This document shows positions 1 through 8,747 of a stretch of 12,551 bases of DNA, one piece after another. The translations under genes were made by a program, and so were the position numbers. A model generated the notes under the pieces. The model was given only the letters and a program-made list of their open reading frames with translations. It was not told the origin of the DNA and searched no databases. The stretch comes from Chloromonas sp. AAM2 (taxonomy: Eukaryota > Chlorophyta > Chlorophyceae > Chlamydomonadales > Chlamydomonadaceae): assembly GCA_004335635.1 (NCBI GenBank), contig QAXH01001163.1, positions 1 to 12,551 on the forward strand, given 5' to 3'. Positions within the stretch are counted from its first letter, which is position 1. Every line of letters begins with the position of its first letter.

Positions 1-63
1 TGTGCGGGTGGCGCAACCGGAACAAACATCTGGTGTTGTGTGCGGGTGGCGCAACCGGAACAA
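1..63. repeat. 25-bp direct repeat with 38-bp period in an ATG7 intron
   Basis: The same 25 bases, starting TGTGCGGGTGGCGCAACC, occur at 1-25 and 39-63 with 13 bases between. The array may extend beyond the left edge. It lies in the sixth ATG7 intron. Confidence 0.85.
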
Positions 64-174
64 GGGCTCAGTGGCATCAGATGGCGGAGAACACACATAT
101 CTTAAACAGTGTTAAACTCCAGCAGGTCCACCTGACAGTGTGGAGTTTTCAGTGTGGAGATTTGGCGGACCCAC

Positions 175-268
175 CTTCAGAGCTGCCCCCTCCCCTAGTG
201 CTGCGTGTAGTGACCGGGCCTGGCCGCATGTGAATGGGGCAGGCGGCTTGAGCACCGGGAAGAGAAAC
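175..268 (-). CDS. ATG7: ATG7 exon 6 (FPVLKPP region)
   Basis: The exon follows a CTGTCACAG acceptor. Its first base completes the Trp codon, giving YWFLFPVLKPPAPFTCGQAR, then 14 more residues up to AALK and the donor GTGGGT. ATG7 proteins have Y-W-F-x-F-P-A-x here, followed by a variable segment. It ends in phase 0. The remaining 174 nt to the left edge read as intron; the next exon is not recognised. Confidence 0.9.
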
Positions 269-3228
269 CTGTGACAGAAACGTGCAGACTACGCCATTCA
301 AAGAACTTCATAAATACTTCGCATCACGTTTACATGAAAACCATGTGGCTGACAGCACAATGTCGCAGGGTGTGTCTGTCCGTTCCTACTCTTTTGTTGT
401 CTTCCTTGTTCAGGGTAGGTGCAGTCACTGTAAGCAGATCTATAGTGTGAAACACACCCAGGGGGCTGAGCCCCTGGCCTCATGCATATTGTAGAGTACT
501 CTGAACGTCTGGATAGGCCTGTCAAACTGATGGGGGATTGAAATGGACTCAGTGATTTCGAAATCAGGAACACTGGTACAGTGTCCACCCATGTCCCACG
601 GCTTCTTGGTACTCATTGGCACTCTCTTGGCACTCCTGCTACACATTGACGGCCATCTAAACAACAACAACAACAACACTCTACAACACCCATACAACCA
701 TCAGCTCCACCCATACCCACCAGTAGCATGGGACACTGGTTTACTATTGACTTTGGACAAGCGCTTCTAAAGGTGCTCTATATGCACGACGCACCACCCC
801 TACACCCCTATCCTCTCACTTGGCTTACCAATAAGTGAACTTGAAGCTCTTGAGATCAGCGAAGGTGATGAGTGAGAACCTGGCCAGGAGCGAGGGGTCT
901 TCCTCCGCTGCCCCACTGCAGATGTCACGCCACAGCTGTGACGCAGCCTGAACAGCAGGATGATCATGACATCATTCAAGACTTGAGAGGAGAAGTCGGT
1001 TTTAAACAGCTGGTGCTAAGCAGGTCGTTGTTGATTAATGTGCTACACCAGGGAAGCAGTCGAAGGCCAAGGGACGGGATGTGGTCTTTGTTTAGGCAAT
1101 CCGAAACCGTCCATGCCGCCTGAACAGCAGCATCATCGTATTCATCATTGTCACATGGCGTTTGCAGATAGCAGGCCTGAACAGCAAGTGAGAGGGGAAG
1201 CCAGACCTAGATAGCTGGCTGCTAAGCAAGTCTCTGCTTAGACAGTGACTGTTCCTTGAAACAGTGTTGACTTTTTTGATGCTTTACAGCGGCTGCCTAG
1301 TGGTACAGTTTGTAACAGTCGTGGATAAGATAAGCATGCGGGCTAATGCACATGTGAAGAATGTGTAAGCAAACCAGATGAGCCGAGTACCATGTGACTC
1401 ACGTGCACACACGTGCTGCAGCACCATGTGGCCCACGTGCATGTACCTGTTGCAGCACCATGTGACCCACATGCACACACCTGCTGCAGCAGCTGCTGCT
1501 TGTCGGCTGCTTTGAACGCGTCCAGGGTGTTGAAGTTGGTCAGTGTGCCTGGCACGCCATGCAGGCCTGCAGCATAGGCACATCAGTACATGGCTTAGCA
1601 GTAGCATGAGCATAAAGATTAAACCGCCTGATGAAATGCGCTGCAGATGCAGATGGCTGTAGGCGGCGTTGGTACATGAGCACCATCATCATCATATTGC
1701 ATGGCATTTGTAGACCTTTTTTATTAGGTGCTATCATTGCTAGAAGGTGTTTTGACTGTGCAGCTAGGACAACGTCCGTATGTTGTTGCTGTTTGCATGC
1801 TGCGATTGGTGATGTCTGACCATCTGCTTCCCATCTGACATGGACACTTGGTTGCTTAGCGTTGCAGATGACATTGATTCGGCTAACGCACCGCATGCCT
1901 CCTTGTCGTTTTGATGATTGAGGCATTGCTTTGAGCAAAACTGCAAATTCCCGTCGTGCTCGTGAGCATAACCTAACCTTGTAGCAAAGGGTGCCAGTGT
2001 ATGCAGTGATGCACACCTGGCTTAGTGAGTCTGTGGTGATCCTTGCCTACAGATGGCCCACGTGGCTGCTCTGCAAGGGAAGCTGCAGGGATGCTGCTAG
2101 CATCCAGCTGTAACTGCCCTGGCAACTGAACATACCGGGAGGGGCCAAACCAGCCTGCATGCATCAGGTATGGTGTCTTGTTGGGAAAGGATCAAATGCA
2201 TGATGCCTCAGGACGAGGGCCGTGGATTAACTTAGTGCATGCTGCCCTGAGGCACAGGCCCTCCATGATGACAGGCCCGCGATCACTGCACATGCATACA
2301 CATGCGTACACTTATGCAACAGCTTGCAGTTTGCAGCGGTTTCAGCCCCAGCTGGCCAGCAGGCCAGTGAGGAGGGGCATTGGTGGAACCCTCAACTGGG
2401 AACCCTGCTGCACAAGATGGCATCCGACATTGCACCCTTTTCGGCTCAGAGCTTTTTATGGCTCAGTGATTGTCAGGCGTGTAATTCTTGGAGAGATATT
2501 GTGTCCAGCTGCAGTGCCGAGGTAAGTCATGTACTGATGATTCATGCGTAATGTATGTACTGATGATCTATGCAGAAATTGAACGTTGCAACAACGCACG
2601 CACGCTGGCATCAACTGGCTAATGGCCGCAATCTCAGGTATGTCTCATGCATGCCATGCCTGCACTACCCACACACATGCGATCACAACCACCACCACGA
2701 CCATATAGCCACGGCAGTGTGTGACACATCCACTCACACCCACCCACACGCATGTGCACACATACACGCACACACACATGCACACCTGTCACATGCACTG
2801 CTGCATCAGACAGCTTGTACTCATTCAGTTTTCGCTCGCCAAGCTCCGACCAGAAGGACATGTCCACACAGCTCTGAAACGGTAGAGCAAGTAGTGTTTG
2901 TGTTGCGTGAAGAGGCAGCACGTGCAGTGATTACCACAAGGCAAGGTAGGTGGCTACATGGGCATGCAACGTGGGGTTTGATGGGACGAGGCATGCAATT
3001 GTGGTGTCACGCAAACGGCACATTGGTTCACGAATCAGAGATGCGTCATGGAGGTGGGCATGTGTGATATTCATGGACATGTGCATGCGTGGTTCGGTTG
3101 GCATTGAAGCCAGACCTGATGTTAAGCCTGGCAATGCATGCGCAAGGCTGCCCTAGCAAGGTGAAGTGAGCTCCTGGCTGTGTCTGCAACCGACTCACTT
3201 GCAGCTGCACGAACTTGACTACCGCCAT
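175..3228 (-). CDS. ATG7: ATG7, ubiquitin-like-activating (E1) enzyme of autophagy; 5' part, six exons, continues past the left edge
   Basis: Model on the minus strand: exons 3228-3199, 2873-2786, 2154-2062, 1566-1481, 947-829 and 268-175 (510 nt, 170 residues). Every junction agrees in phase (0,1,1,0,2), and every intron is GT-AG. ATG7 is the cytosolic E1 that activates ATG8 and ATG12 with ATP and passes them to ATG3 and ATG10. Only the N-terminal domain, which recruits the E2 enzymes, lies here; the adenylation domain and catalytic cysteine are outside. Seen: DMSFWSELGERKLNEYKL, VTGWFGPSRYVQLPG, LTNFNTLDAFKAADKQQLL and FADLKSFKFTYWFLFPV. These follow, in order, human ATG7 segments as I recall them (GFWHELTQKKLNEYRL, YNTNTLESFKTADKKLL, FADLKKYHFYYWF). 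The order and spacing match the family, so identity is secure although no search was run. Introns are 325, 631, 495, 533 and 560 nt, longer than the exons. The gene is divergent from the SBP2 gene. Confidence 0.94.
269..828 (-). other. ATG7 intron 5, no gene seen
   Basis: The 560 nt between exons 5 and 6 carry an (AAC)6 tract at about 660-677 (GTT on the sense strand) and no other recognisable element. The small open frames on both strands show no family motif. Confidence 0.75.
829..947 (-). CDS. ATG7: ATG7 exon 5 (FADLKxxxFxYW motif)
   Basis: The acceptor is TGCTGTTCAG and the donor is GTAAGC. It encodes AASQLWRDICSGAAEEDPSL followed by LARFSLITFADLKSFKFTY and the first two bases of a Trp codon. 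The I-W-x-x-I-x-S-G-x-A and F-A-D-L-K-x-x-x-F-x-Y-W motifs match human and plant ATG7 in order. Phase is 0 in and 2 out. The acceptor motif recurs twice more in the preceding intron. Confidence 0.95.
947..1186. repeat. Dispersed copies of the exon 5 acceptor motif
   Basis: CCTGAACAGCA occurs at 947-957, 1119-1129 and 1176-1186. On the minus strand this is TGCTGTTCAG|G, the acceptor in front of ATG7 exon 5. The sequence beyond the first and third copies is also similar but diverged (for example GAGAGGAGAAG and GAGAGGGGAAG, then GCTAAGCAGGTC and GCTAAGCAAGTC), so a segment of some 70-90 bp looks duplicated. Confidence 0.7.
1389..1490. repeat. Three 34-bp tandem repeats spanning the exon 4 donor
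   Basis: Units lie at 1389-1422, 1423-1456 and 1457-1490, each starting ACCATGTG and ending TGCAGC with a few substitutions. On the minus strand the 1457-1490 unit holds the last bases of ATG7 exon 4 and its donor CAG|GTGTGT. The second unit carries CAG|GTACAT and the third CAC|GTGTGT. The array contains three CACGTG hexamers, probably incidental. Confidence 0.85.
1481..1566 (-). CDS. ATG7: ATG7 exon 4 (NTLDAFKAADK motif)
   Basis: The acceptor is GCTGCAG. Reading in from phase 1, it encodes LHGVPG followed by TLTNFNTLDAFKAADKQQLL and QQ, then donor CAG|GTGTGT. The G-x-L-x-N-x-N-T-x-x-x-F-K-x-x-D-K block is a signature of the ATG7 N-terminal domain. The donor end lies inside a 34-bp sequence present three times in tandem (see the repeat at 1389-1490). 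Confidence 0.94.
2062..2154 (-). CDS. ATG7: ATG7 exon 3 (TGWFGPS region)
   Basis: The acceptor ATGCAG precedes 2154. The exon begins by completing the glycine of VTGWFGPS, which matches the I-T-G-F-Y-G-P-C motif of plant ATG7 as I recall it. The rest covers the loosely conserved strand and linker (LPGQLQLDASSIPAASLAEQP). I chose the donor GTGGGC at 2061 because it leaves phase 1, as the next exon needs. A GTAGGC 12 nt further on would leave phase 0 and would require an extra, unseen exon. Confidence 0.83.
2664..2795. repeat. CA-rich low-complexity tract
   Basis: An imperfect CA/CAC-rich stretch with ACACAC and CATGCA runs. It fills the start of ATG7 intron 2, just after the exon 2 donor. The remainder of that 631-nt intron shows nothing recognisable. 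Confidence 0.75.
2786..2873 (-). CDS. ATG7: ATG7 exon 2 (N-terminal domain, FWxEL motif)
   Basis: The acceptor is a pyrimidine-rich tract ending TTTCAG; the donor is CAG|GTGTGC. It encodes SCVDMSFWSELGERKLNEYK and nine further residues, in phase 0 and out phase 1. The F-W-x-E-L-x-x-x-K-L-N-E-Y core is nearly identical to animal ATG7, where it forms the start of the E2-recruiting N-terminal domain. Confidence 0.94.
3199..3228 (-). CDS. ATG7: ATG7 exon 1 (start codon; 10 codons)
   Basis: The exon reads MAVVKFVQLQ and ends at a consensus donor GTGAGT (from 3198 leftward). ATG7 proteins begin with a short variable stretch and then an L-Q-F-x-P-type motif just before the conserved S-x-V/L-D motif, so this length and content are right. 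The ATG sits in a GCC-ATG-GCG context. An in-frame TGA at 3306-3304 lies upstream with no ATG between, which supports this start unless another 5' exon exists. Confidence 0.85.
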
Positions 3229-3273
3229 GGCCAGCACAGTGGCCCCTTGTGTGCAAAAGTTTGCGGGTTGTGG

Positions 3274-3303
3274 CGTTTGTTGCCCTAGCGCTTGTTGCCC
3301 TAG
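3274..3303. repeat. 15-bp tandem repeat upstream of ATG7
   Basis: CGTTTGTTGCCCTAG at 3274-3288 is followed directly by CGCTTGTTGCCCTAG at 3289-3303, with one mismatch. It starts about 45 bp upstream of the ATG7 ATG, so it is in the leader or core promoter. Confidence 0.8.
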
Positions 3304-3479
3304 TCAGCTGTGGTCAGTGACTGTCTGGACACATTTTCCAGCATCACATTGACGTGATTAAAGCCGGATCACATGGCCCTGAAAGTTGGAGATAAGCTCT
3401 ATTATCTATCGGAAGTTCCGAATCATCTGTGTTAAATCATCTAGCCATCGGCGCTGCACGCTGCTCGTGAATGTGCTTA

Positions 3480-3493
3480 TGCGAGATCTCGCA
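3480..3493. promoter_or_regulatory. 14-bp perfect palindrome TGCGAGATCTCGCA
   Basis: The site is perfectly self-complementary and lies about 250 bp from the ATG7 start and about 580 bp from the SBP2 start. Such a site could bind a dimeric regulator. No known motif was recognised. Confidence 0.4.
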
Positions 3494-3923
3494 ACATTGT
3501 CATCCAGGACACGTCCCTAACCACCAAAAAGAAGAGAAATGGAGGTACATAGGACGTCATGGAGGTTAAAAGAACGGTCACGCGCCTCCTCGGGTGAACA
3601 CAGCGGCGAACGCCTGCTTATTGCAAGCAAGTGCTATTGACGCCCCTTACAAAGAGCGTTGCAAGCCTTCGATTAGCTCCAGCTTGACTGGTATCACGAG
3701 ACTTTCTATTTGCTCGCTCCACCACACAATCAGATTGCCTCGGATTCAGTCATCATCGCGGAGTCGGCGTCGTGCATTTGAAGTTGCTCATTCGTTTGTC
3801 TAGCAGTATTGCGCACTGTTCGCCATCGGCACTCTTGGGCAAGACCCGCCGGCCCGACATCCCTTTGCAACGCCGCAGGAGCCAGCAGACAGGAGTTCTG
3901 ACACTGCAAATCGACCGTATACT

Positions 3924-3989
3924 ATGACAGCGGCCCTGCGGGTAGCCGCAGAGGACGGCCGGCGGACTGCACTAACTGCCATGCCGTAG
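3924..3989 (+). other. Upstream ORF of 21 codons in the presumed SBP2 leader
   Basis: ATG at 3924 opens a frame of 21 codons ending in TAG at 3987-3989, 82 bp before the SBP2 ATG. A second ATG at 3981 in the same frame makes a two-codon ORF (Met-Pro) ending at the same stop. If this stretch is in the mature leader, ribosomes must pass it to reach the main start. It would be absent if the acceptor at 4020 is used. Confidence 0.4.
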
Positions 3990-4071
3990 CGGCCGGTGCC
4001 CGGGTGATTTTGCGGTGCAGGCCGCATTGGGCCAGCATTGCGCAGCTCAGGACACCTCTACAGACACTATC

Positions 4072-6030
4072 ATGAAGCCTGGCGCCAGCTGGGCTTCCAT
4101 GCTGGCTGGTAGAGCAGCTGCAGCTGAAGACCCTGATGCAGGCACACCAAGTGGCAGCAGCTCAGCAGCTACATCTGCCCAGCCAGCATGTGCATCTGAC
4201 ACATCACAGTCAGACACAGGCCACCAACAGCTTGATGCGCCAACTGCCAGCACGCGCATGCAGCCGGCAGGCACAGCCACGCATGCGCTCCCACGAACAC
4301 AGGCATCAACGCAGTCACAGAACCAACCTGCTGCCTCGGCTACAGCCACCCAGACAGGTTCAGGCACCTCTAGTTCAGTACAGCCAGCTGCCCGGTCCTA
4401 CGCTCTTGCAGCTACACGATTGACCAACCAAGCACAGCAGCCTACAGCATCCACATCATCAGGAGCAGCAGCCGCAGCTGGCCCAGGCACCTCTAGTTCA
4501 GTACAGCCAGCTGCCCGGTCCTACGCTCTTGCAGCTACACGATTGACCAACCAAGCACAGCAGCCTACAGCATCCACATCATCAGGAGCAGCAGCCGCAG
4601 CTGGCCCAGCACCGGCCGCCACACGCAGCCAACAACAGCAGCGGCTGATGGCCCAGGCAGCTCGCAGTCGTAAAGATCCCATCACAGGCAAGATGCGCTG
4701 CCTAGCCTGCGGGGTCGCTTTCTCCTCCTACACCCAGTTAGCACAGCACTTAGAGGCCAAGCACGGAGGAATCAACTCAGAGGATATCAAGTACTTAGCG
4801 TACAAGGCTGCCGAGGGTCAGACAAGTTCAAGTACTAGCACAGCAGCAACGGTCACCCGCAGGGTGGCCACAGGGGCATCTGCATGGCCCACCATGCAAA
4901 CAGCGGCGGTCCAGGGCGGGATTGCCAAACCCTTGCATGCTCGGCCAAGGGGGCCAACACCAGGGGTAGCTGCAGGGCCGTCCAAGGCGCCCACAGCTGC
5001 TTGGGCCACGGTGAGCGCTCCGGGGGAACCATCAGGGCCGTCCGGATTACGGGCACTATTACAGCTGCAGCAGCAGAAACAGCAGCAGAAACAGCCATCA
5101 CGTGATGCGGTAGCACCAGACAACCGCAAGGGGCGGAAGCAGAAAGGTGTCACACTTGTCTTCGGCGCTTTGATACATCGCACCGCCGCATCCAAGGTTC
5201 CCATCCGCACAACAGCGGCGTCCAAGGTTGTTGGCAGTACATCCAAGGGGCCAGCTGGTCGTGGAGCAGTGATTGTGGGTGGGCTAGCAGCAGGCGCTGG
5301 CCTGGCTGGGCTCCGGCCCCGACGAAGACTCAGGCGGGAGGGTGCAGCGGCCAAGAAACGCCTGAGCCACACCAAGCGACTGGTTCTGCAGCAGCGGGCA
5401 GACAAGGGCGTAGCAGCTGCCGAGCAGCTGCTCCAGGCAGCACAGCAGGCAGTGGACGCACTGGCTGCTTACAGATCACAGCTGCAGCAGGAGCTGATGC
5501 AAGCCCAAGGGCAGCAGCAAGGAGCGGAATTGCAACAGAGTGCTACTGAGCAGCCTGGGAAAGCATGCTCATCAACAGATTTGGGCGCAGAGGCCGCTGG
5601 ACCCATGATTGAATCCACAAGCCAGTTCAAGCCAGACACATTGCAGCCGCCTGCACCTGCGCTTGTGCCTGTTGCCGCCACTTGGCACACATTGGCACCG
5701 GTGGCTGCAGCAGGGCCCTCAGCAGCTCCCGCAACCCAAGCCCCAGCTGAGCCAGCACCATCTACCGCTGCACCAGCTGAGCCAACACCAGTGTCTGGCA
5801 CCATACCAGCCGAGCCAGCACTCGCAGACACAGATCAAACCGCTTCAGTGCCCACAACCACGGTCCTACCAAGTGGCAGTCTGCCTGCCTCTGCGGCCCT
5901 GGCCGCCGCAGCTCTGCCCGTTGCCCCGCCTACAGTCGTGTCGGCAGCCATGGCCGCACCCACCCCGCTTCTCAGCGGCAGTGTCCCTCGCTCCGTGCGC
6001 CTGGCGGTGCTTCGGCTCACTCTTCCCCAG
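4072..6030 (+). CDS. SECISBP2: SBP2 exon 1: disordered Ala/Gln/Ser-rich region with zinc finger 1, basic segment and coiled coil
   Basis: The 653 residues begin MKPGASWASMLAG and contain a perfect 41-residue tandem duplication (residues ~97-178), a C2H2 finger (~210-231), a basic run at ~414-440 (LRPRRRLRREGAAAKKRL, a possible nuclear-localisation or RNA-contact segment), and a probable coiled coil at ~446-490. A Pro/Ala/Thr-rich tail follows, with repeated APAEPAP-type words. It ends at CAG|GTAGGC, phase 0. The frame is open upstream to the TAA at 3973, so an additional 5' coding exon joined at 4021 cannot be excluded. Confidence 0.85.
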
Positions 6031-8596
6031 GTAGGCATGGGACACGGACGCTTAGGCTAAACACCAAGTGCATGCGCTGCTGGCATGGCCCTCATATGAT
6101 AGAATCAGAGGCAGCTGTCGTCGAGTACCTGGCATTGTAACATACTGACGTACTTGGCACTTTCACAGCCAACCACTACTGGTTGCTGCTTTCAGCAACT
6201 GAGAACGAAAGAGAAGCTTTCAGTGACCAGTACTTGATGCACGTGTCCCGCTGCCAGGTGGACTCTCAGCTGAGCAAGGCGTTGAAGGCATTAGCGGGGG
6301 CGCGGGAGCGGGCCACACAGGCGCAGCGCCAGCGCACAGTGGCGTACAAACTGCCACTCCCGGATGCCTTGGAGGCAGCCACACAACAGGTACGGGTGAC
6401 TAAGGAAGCAATGCAGCGATTGTTCATGTGGGGACTAAGGGGGCAGTAGGGGGCAGGCCAGGCCTTGTTGAGAACGCGGAGCAAACACAAACTGTCATTT
6501 GGTCTGGTCCTGCCTGCAGTTCAGGCGACCTGAATCAGCACCCTTGTACTTGTGCCTGGGATCGTGGGACCACGCAAAGTTGTGTACCCTGCAGCACTGC
6601 ATACAACACTCATCAACACTGCATCAACACTGCACACTTGTACTGCTTTGTCACTGTGGCTGTAGGACGTGGCAGGAGATGAGGATCCTGATGGATCAGG
6701 CAGTACAACCGAAGGCAGCGAGTCACACCAGTCAGACAGGTCCGATGATTCAGAGGGAGAGCCAGAAGAGGAGTCAGGAGGAGAAACGGATTTGTCACGT
6801 GGTGCCCATGGCCAGACAGCAGCAACAGCTGTGCAAGCTGTGCAGTCCGAAAACCACCCACAGCAACAGCAGCAGCAGCAGGAACAGCAGCAGCAGCAGA
6901 GGGTGGTTGCAGTTGCTACAATGCCCTCCACACCTCCACCGCTGGCTGTGCCTAGTCCGTCCCCTCGGCCCCCTCCCTTCAGGCTGCTGATGGATGATCC
7001 AATAGGCAGCGATGACACCGATGACAGCGACGATGACTCAGGTGGGCAAAGGGTGCTACATCATTCCCTGCATGGCTTTTCATAACGATAGGTGAAGGAT
7101 GGTACATGTAGGGCAATCAGGTATGATGGTAGGCGAAGGGCGGTATATGTAGATCAATGTTGCGGCAAATGCTTACGTCACATTTCACTGAAAGTCTTGT
7201 TGAGCAGTGCGTGTGTGTGTGCACGTAACATGCATTGCCGGTCCCACTAAGTGCAGCATGTGTTGCTCTGCATGTGTGGTGTTTGGGTCACAAGCAGTCA
7301 TGGATGTTGGTCTTCCAGCTAGCTTTCTTCTGCAGCAGGATGTCTTTGGGGTGCACTGCCGCAGAGTTTACCACTGATATTGATGCTTTGAAACGATGCT
7401 GTTGGAGAAGTGTTTGCTTGTTTGTTTCTTCAGGGCTACTGGCAGGTGGTCGTGACCTGTTGGCTGCCTGGGGTGCTGCCAGCCAATCCCTCGGTGCTGC
7501 ACACCATAAGCCCACAGCACGGTGGCTGCAAACCCCTGGCCTGTTCGCAATGCAACGACGACAGCAGCAGCAGGAGCAGCAGCAGGAGCAGCAGAACCAG
7601 CAACCGCCACAGCAGCAACAGGAGCAGCAGCAACAGCAGCAGCCGCAGCCACTGCAGCTGGGCCAGCAGCAGCTGCATCCGCCACAGCAGCTGGCAGGCC
7701 AGCAGGTGCAGCCGGAGCAGCAACTGCAGGAGCAGCTGCATGTCCGGGAAGAGCAGCAGCTGCTGCCTAATGTGTTCCAACTGGAGCAGTCACTAGCTCT
7801 TCCCAGTGATTGGCAATCCCACTCTGCACCTCTGCTGACCGCTGCATCTGCATCTACCACATCTGTGGACTCATGCCGAGCGCCCACTTATTCCCTGACC
7901 AGTTTGCAGCTACCAACCCCTCGCCAGCCCAACAGCAGCCACACCTCCAGCACCAGCCAGCACCAGCAGCCGGCCAGCGGCTCCGGCCAGCCATCCAACT
8001 GGAGCCAGTTGGAGCCGCCTGCCACCTTTCTTTCCCCGTTGGTCTCTACAGCTGCCGGGCAGCTGCCCCCGCCGGTTACTTGGCAGCAGCTGCAGCAACA
8101 GCAGCAGCGACAGCAGCAGCAGCGGCAGCCGCCGCCACAGCTGCCGCCGCCGCAGCATGCGTCAGATGTGTCGCGCGCATCGACGCCAACACAAGGCTTG
8201 CTTTTCGGACAAATAAGCGCCAGTGGAGCCGCATTGGCATGTGGTCAGGCTGGCAGGCTGGACACGCCGCCCCTGGACAATACCTTGGACCTTACCAGCT
8301 TATCCAGCAGTAGCGAGGCTGCCAGTGCTGGTCCCACACAGGGCTGGACGGGGGTGGATGTTCTAACTCGCTGGGTGCATTCCGCCGGACTGCATACACA
8401 ACAGCCTGGCTTACAAGCCGCCATGAGGATGCAGCAACAACAACAACAACAACAGCAGCAACAGCAGCAGCAGCAGCAACGACAGGAGCAACGACAGGAG
8501 CAACAGCATTTGCATGCTATTCTTGATCAAGCTAGGTCCCTGCTATCGCATCAGCGTCAGACTGGCACTAGTCTAGCTAGCCAGCTGCAAGCGCTC

Positions 8597-8644
<48 letters not shown>

Positions 8645-8716
8645 AGCAGTCAAGACTTTCAGCAGCAGTCCTCACAGCAGCAGCTGCTACAGCACCTGCT
8701 GCTACAGCAACAGCTC

Positions 8717-8747
<31 letters not shown>

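Larger units (their letters stand above)
3229..4071. promoter_or_regulatory. Divergent intergenic region between the ATG7 and SBP2 start codons
   Basis: This 843-bp stretch separates two head-to-head start codons and must contain both promoters and 5' leaders unless more 5' exons exist. I see no convincing TATA box. Visible elements are a 15-bp tandem repeat near ATG7, a GATAA-N6-TTATC inverted repeat at 3391-3406, CGGAA-G-TTCCG at 3410-3420, a 14-bp palindrome at 3480-3493, a GACGTCA at about 3552, and a good-looking acceptor (GGTGCAG|G) at 4020. That acceptor could end a leader intron, or join an upstream coding exon, since its frame is open into the SBP2 ATG. Confidence 0.6.

Noticed and set aside
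106..131. A further ATG7 exon on the minus strand beginning after GTCAG at about 132 (VDLLEFNT)
   Set aside because: The frame meets a stop after nine codons, there is no good donor before it, and the residues do not clearly match ATG7.
1389..1490. Cluster of CACGTG (G-box) sites as a light-response enhancer
   Set aside because: The CACGTG hexamers come with the 34-bp tandem repeat in an ATG7 intron. Repetition explains them without regulation.
2346..2521. Plus-strand open stretch ending in a perfect donor (GAG|GTAAGT), resembling a coding exon
   Set aside because: It lies antisense inside ATG7 intron 2. No family is recognised, and the following possible exons do not continue in a consistent phase.
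3410..3420. CGGAAGTTCCG as a heat-shock element
   Set aside because: Heat-shock elements need inverted GAA units with a two-base gap (GAAnnTTC). Here the gap is one base, so it was kept only as an inverted repeat.
3594..3803. Plus-strand open frame in the intergenic region
   Set aside because: It starts at a GTG, resembles no family, and does not join the SBP2 frame through a recognisable donor.
4818..5405. Minus-strand open frame of 195 codons
   Set aside because: It is the complement of SBP2 exon 1 and consists of Cys/Pro/Ala-rich shadow sequence, with no start context or family resemblance.
7288..7887. Minus-strand Cys/Ser-rich open frame of 199 codons
   Set aside because: It is the reverse complement of CAG repeats (CTG read as Cys, Leu or Ala runs), so a shadow of the polyQ exon.
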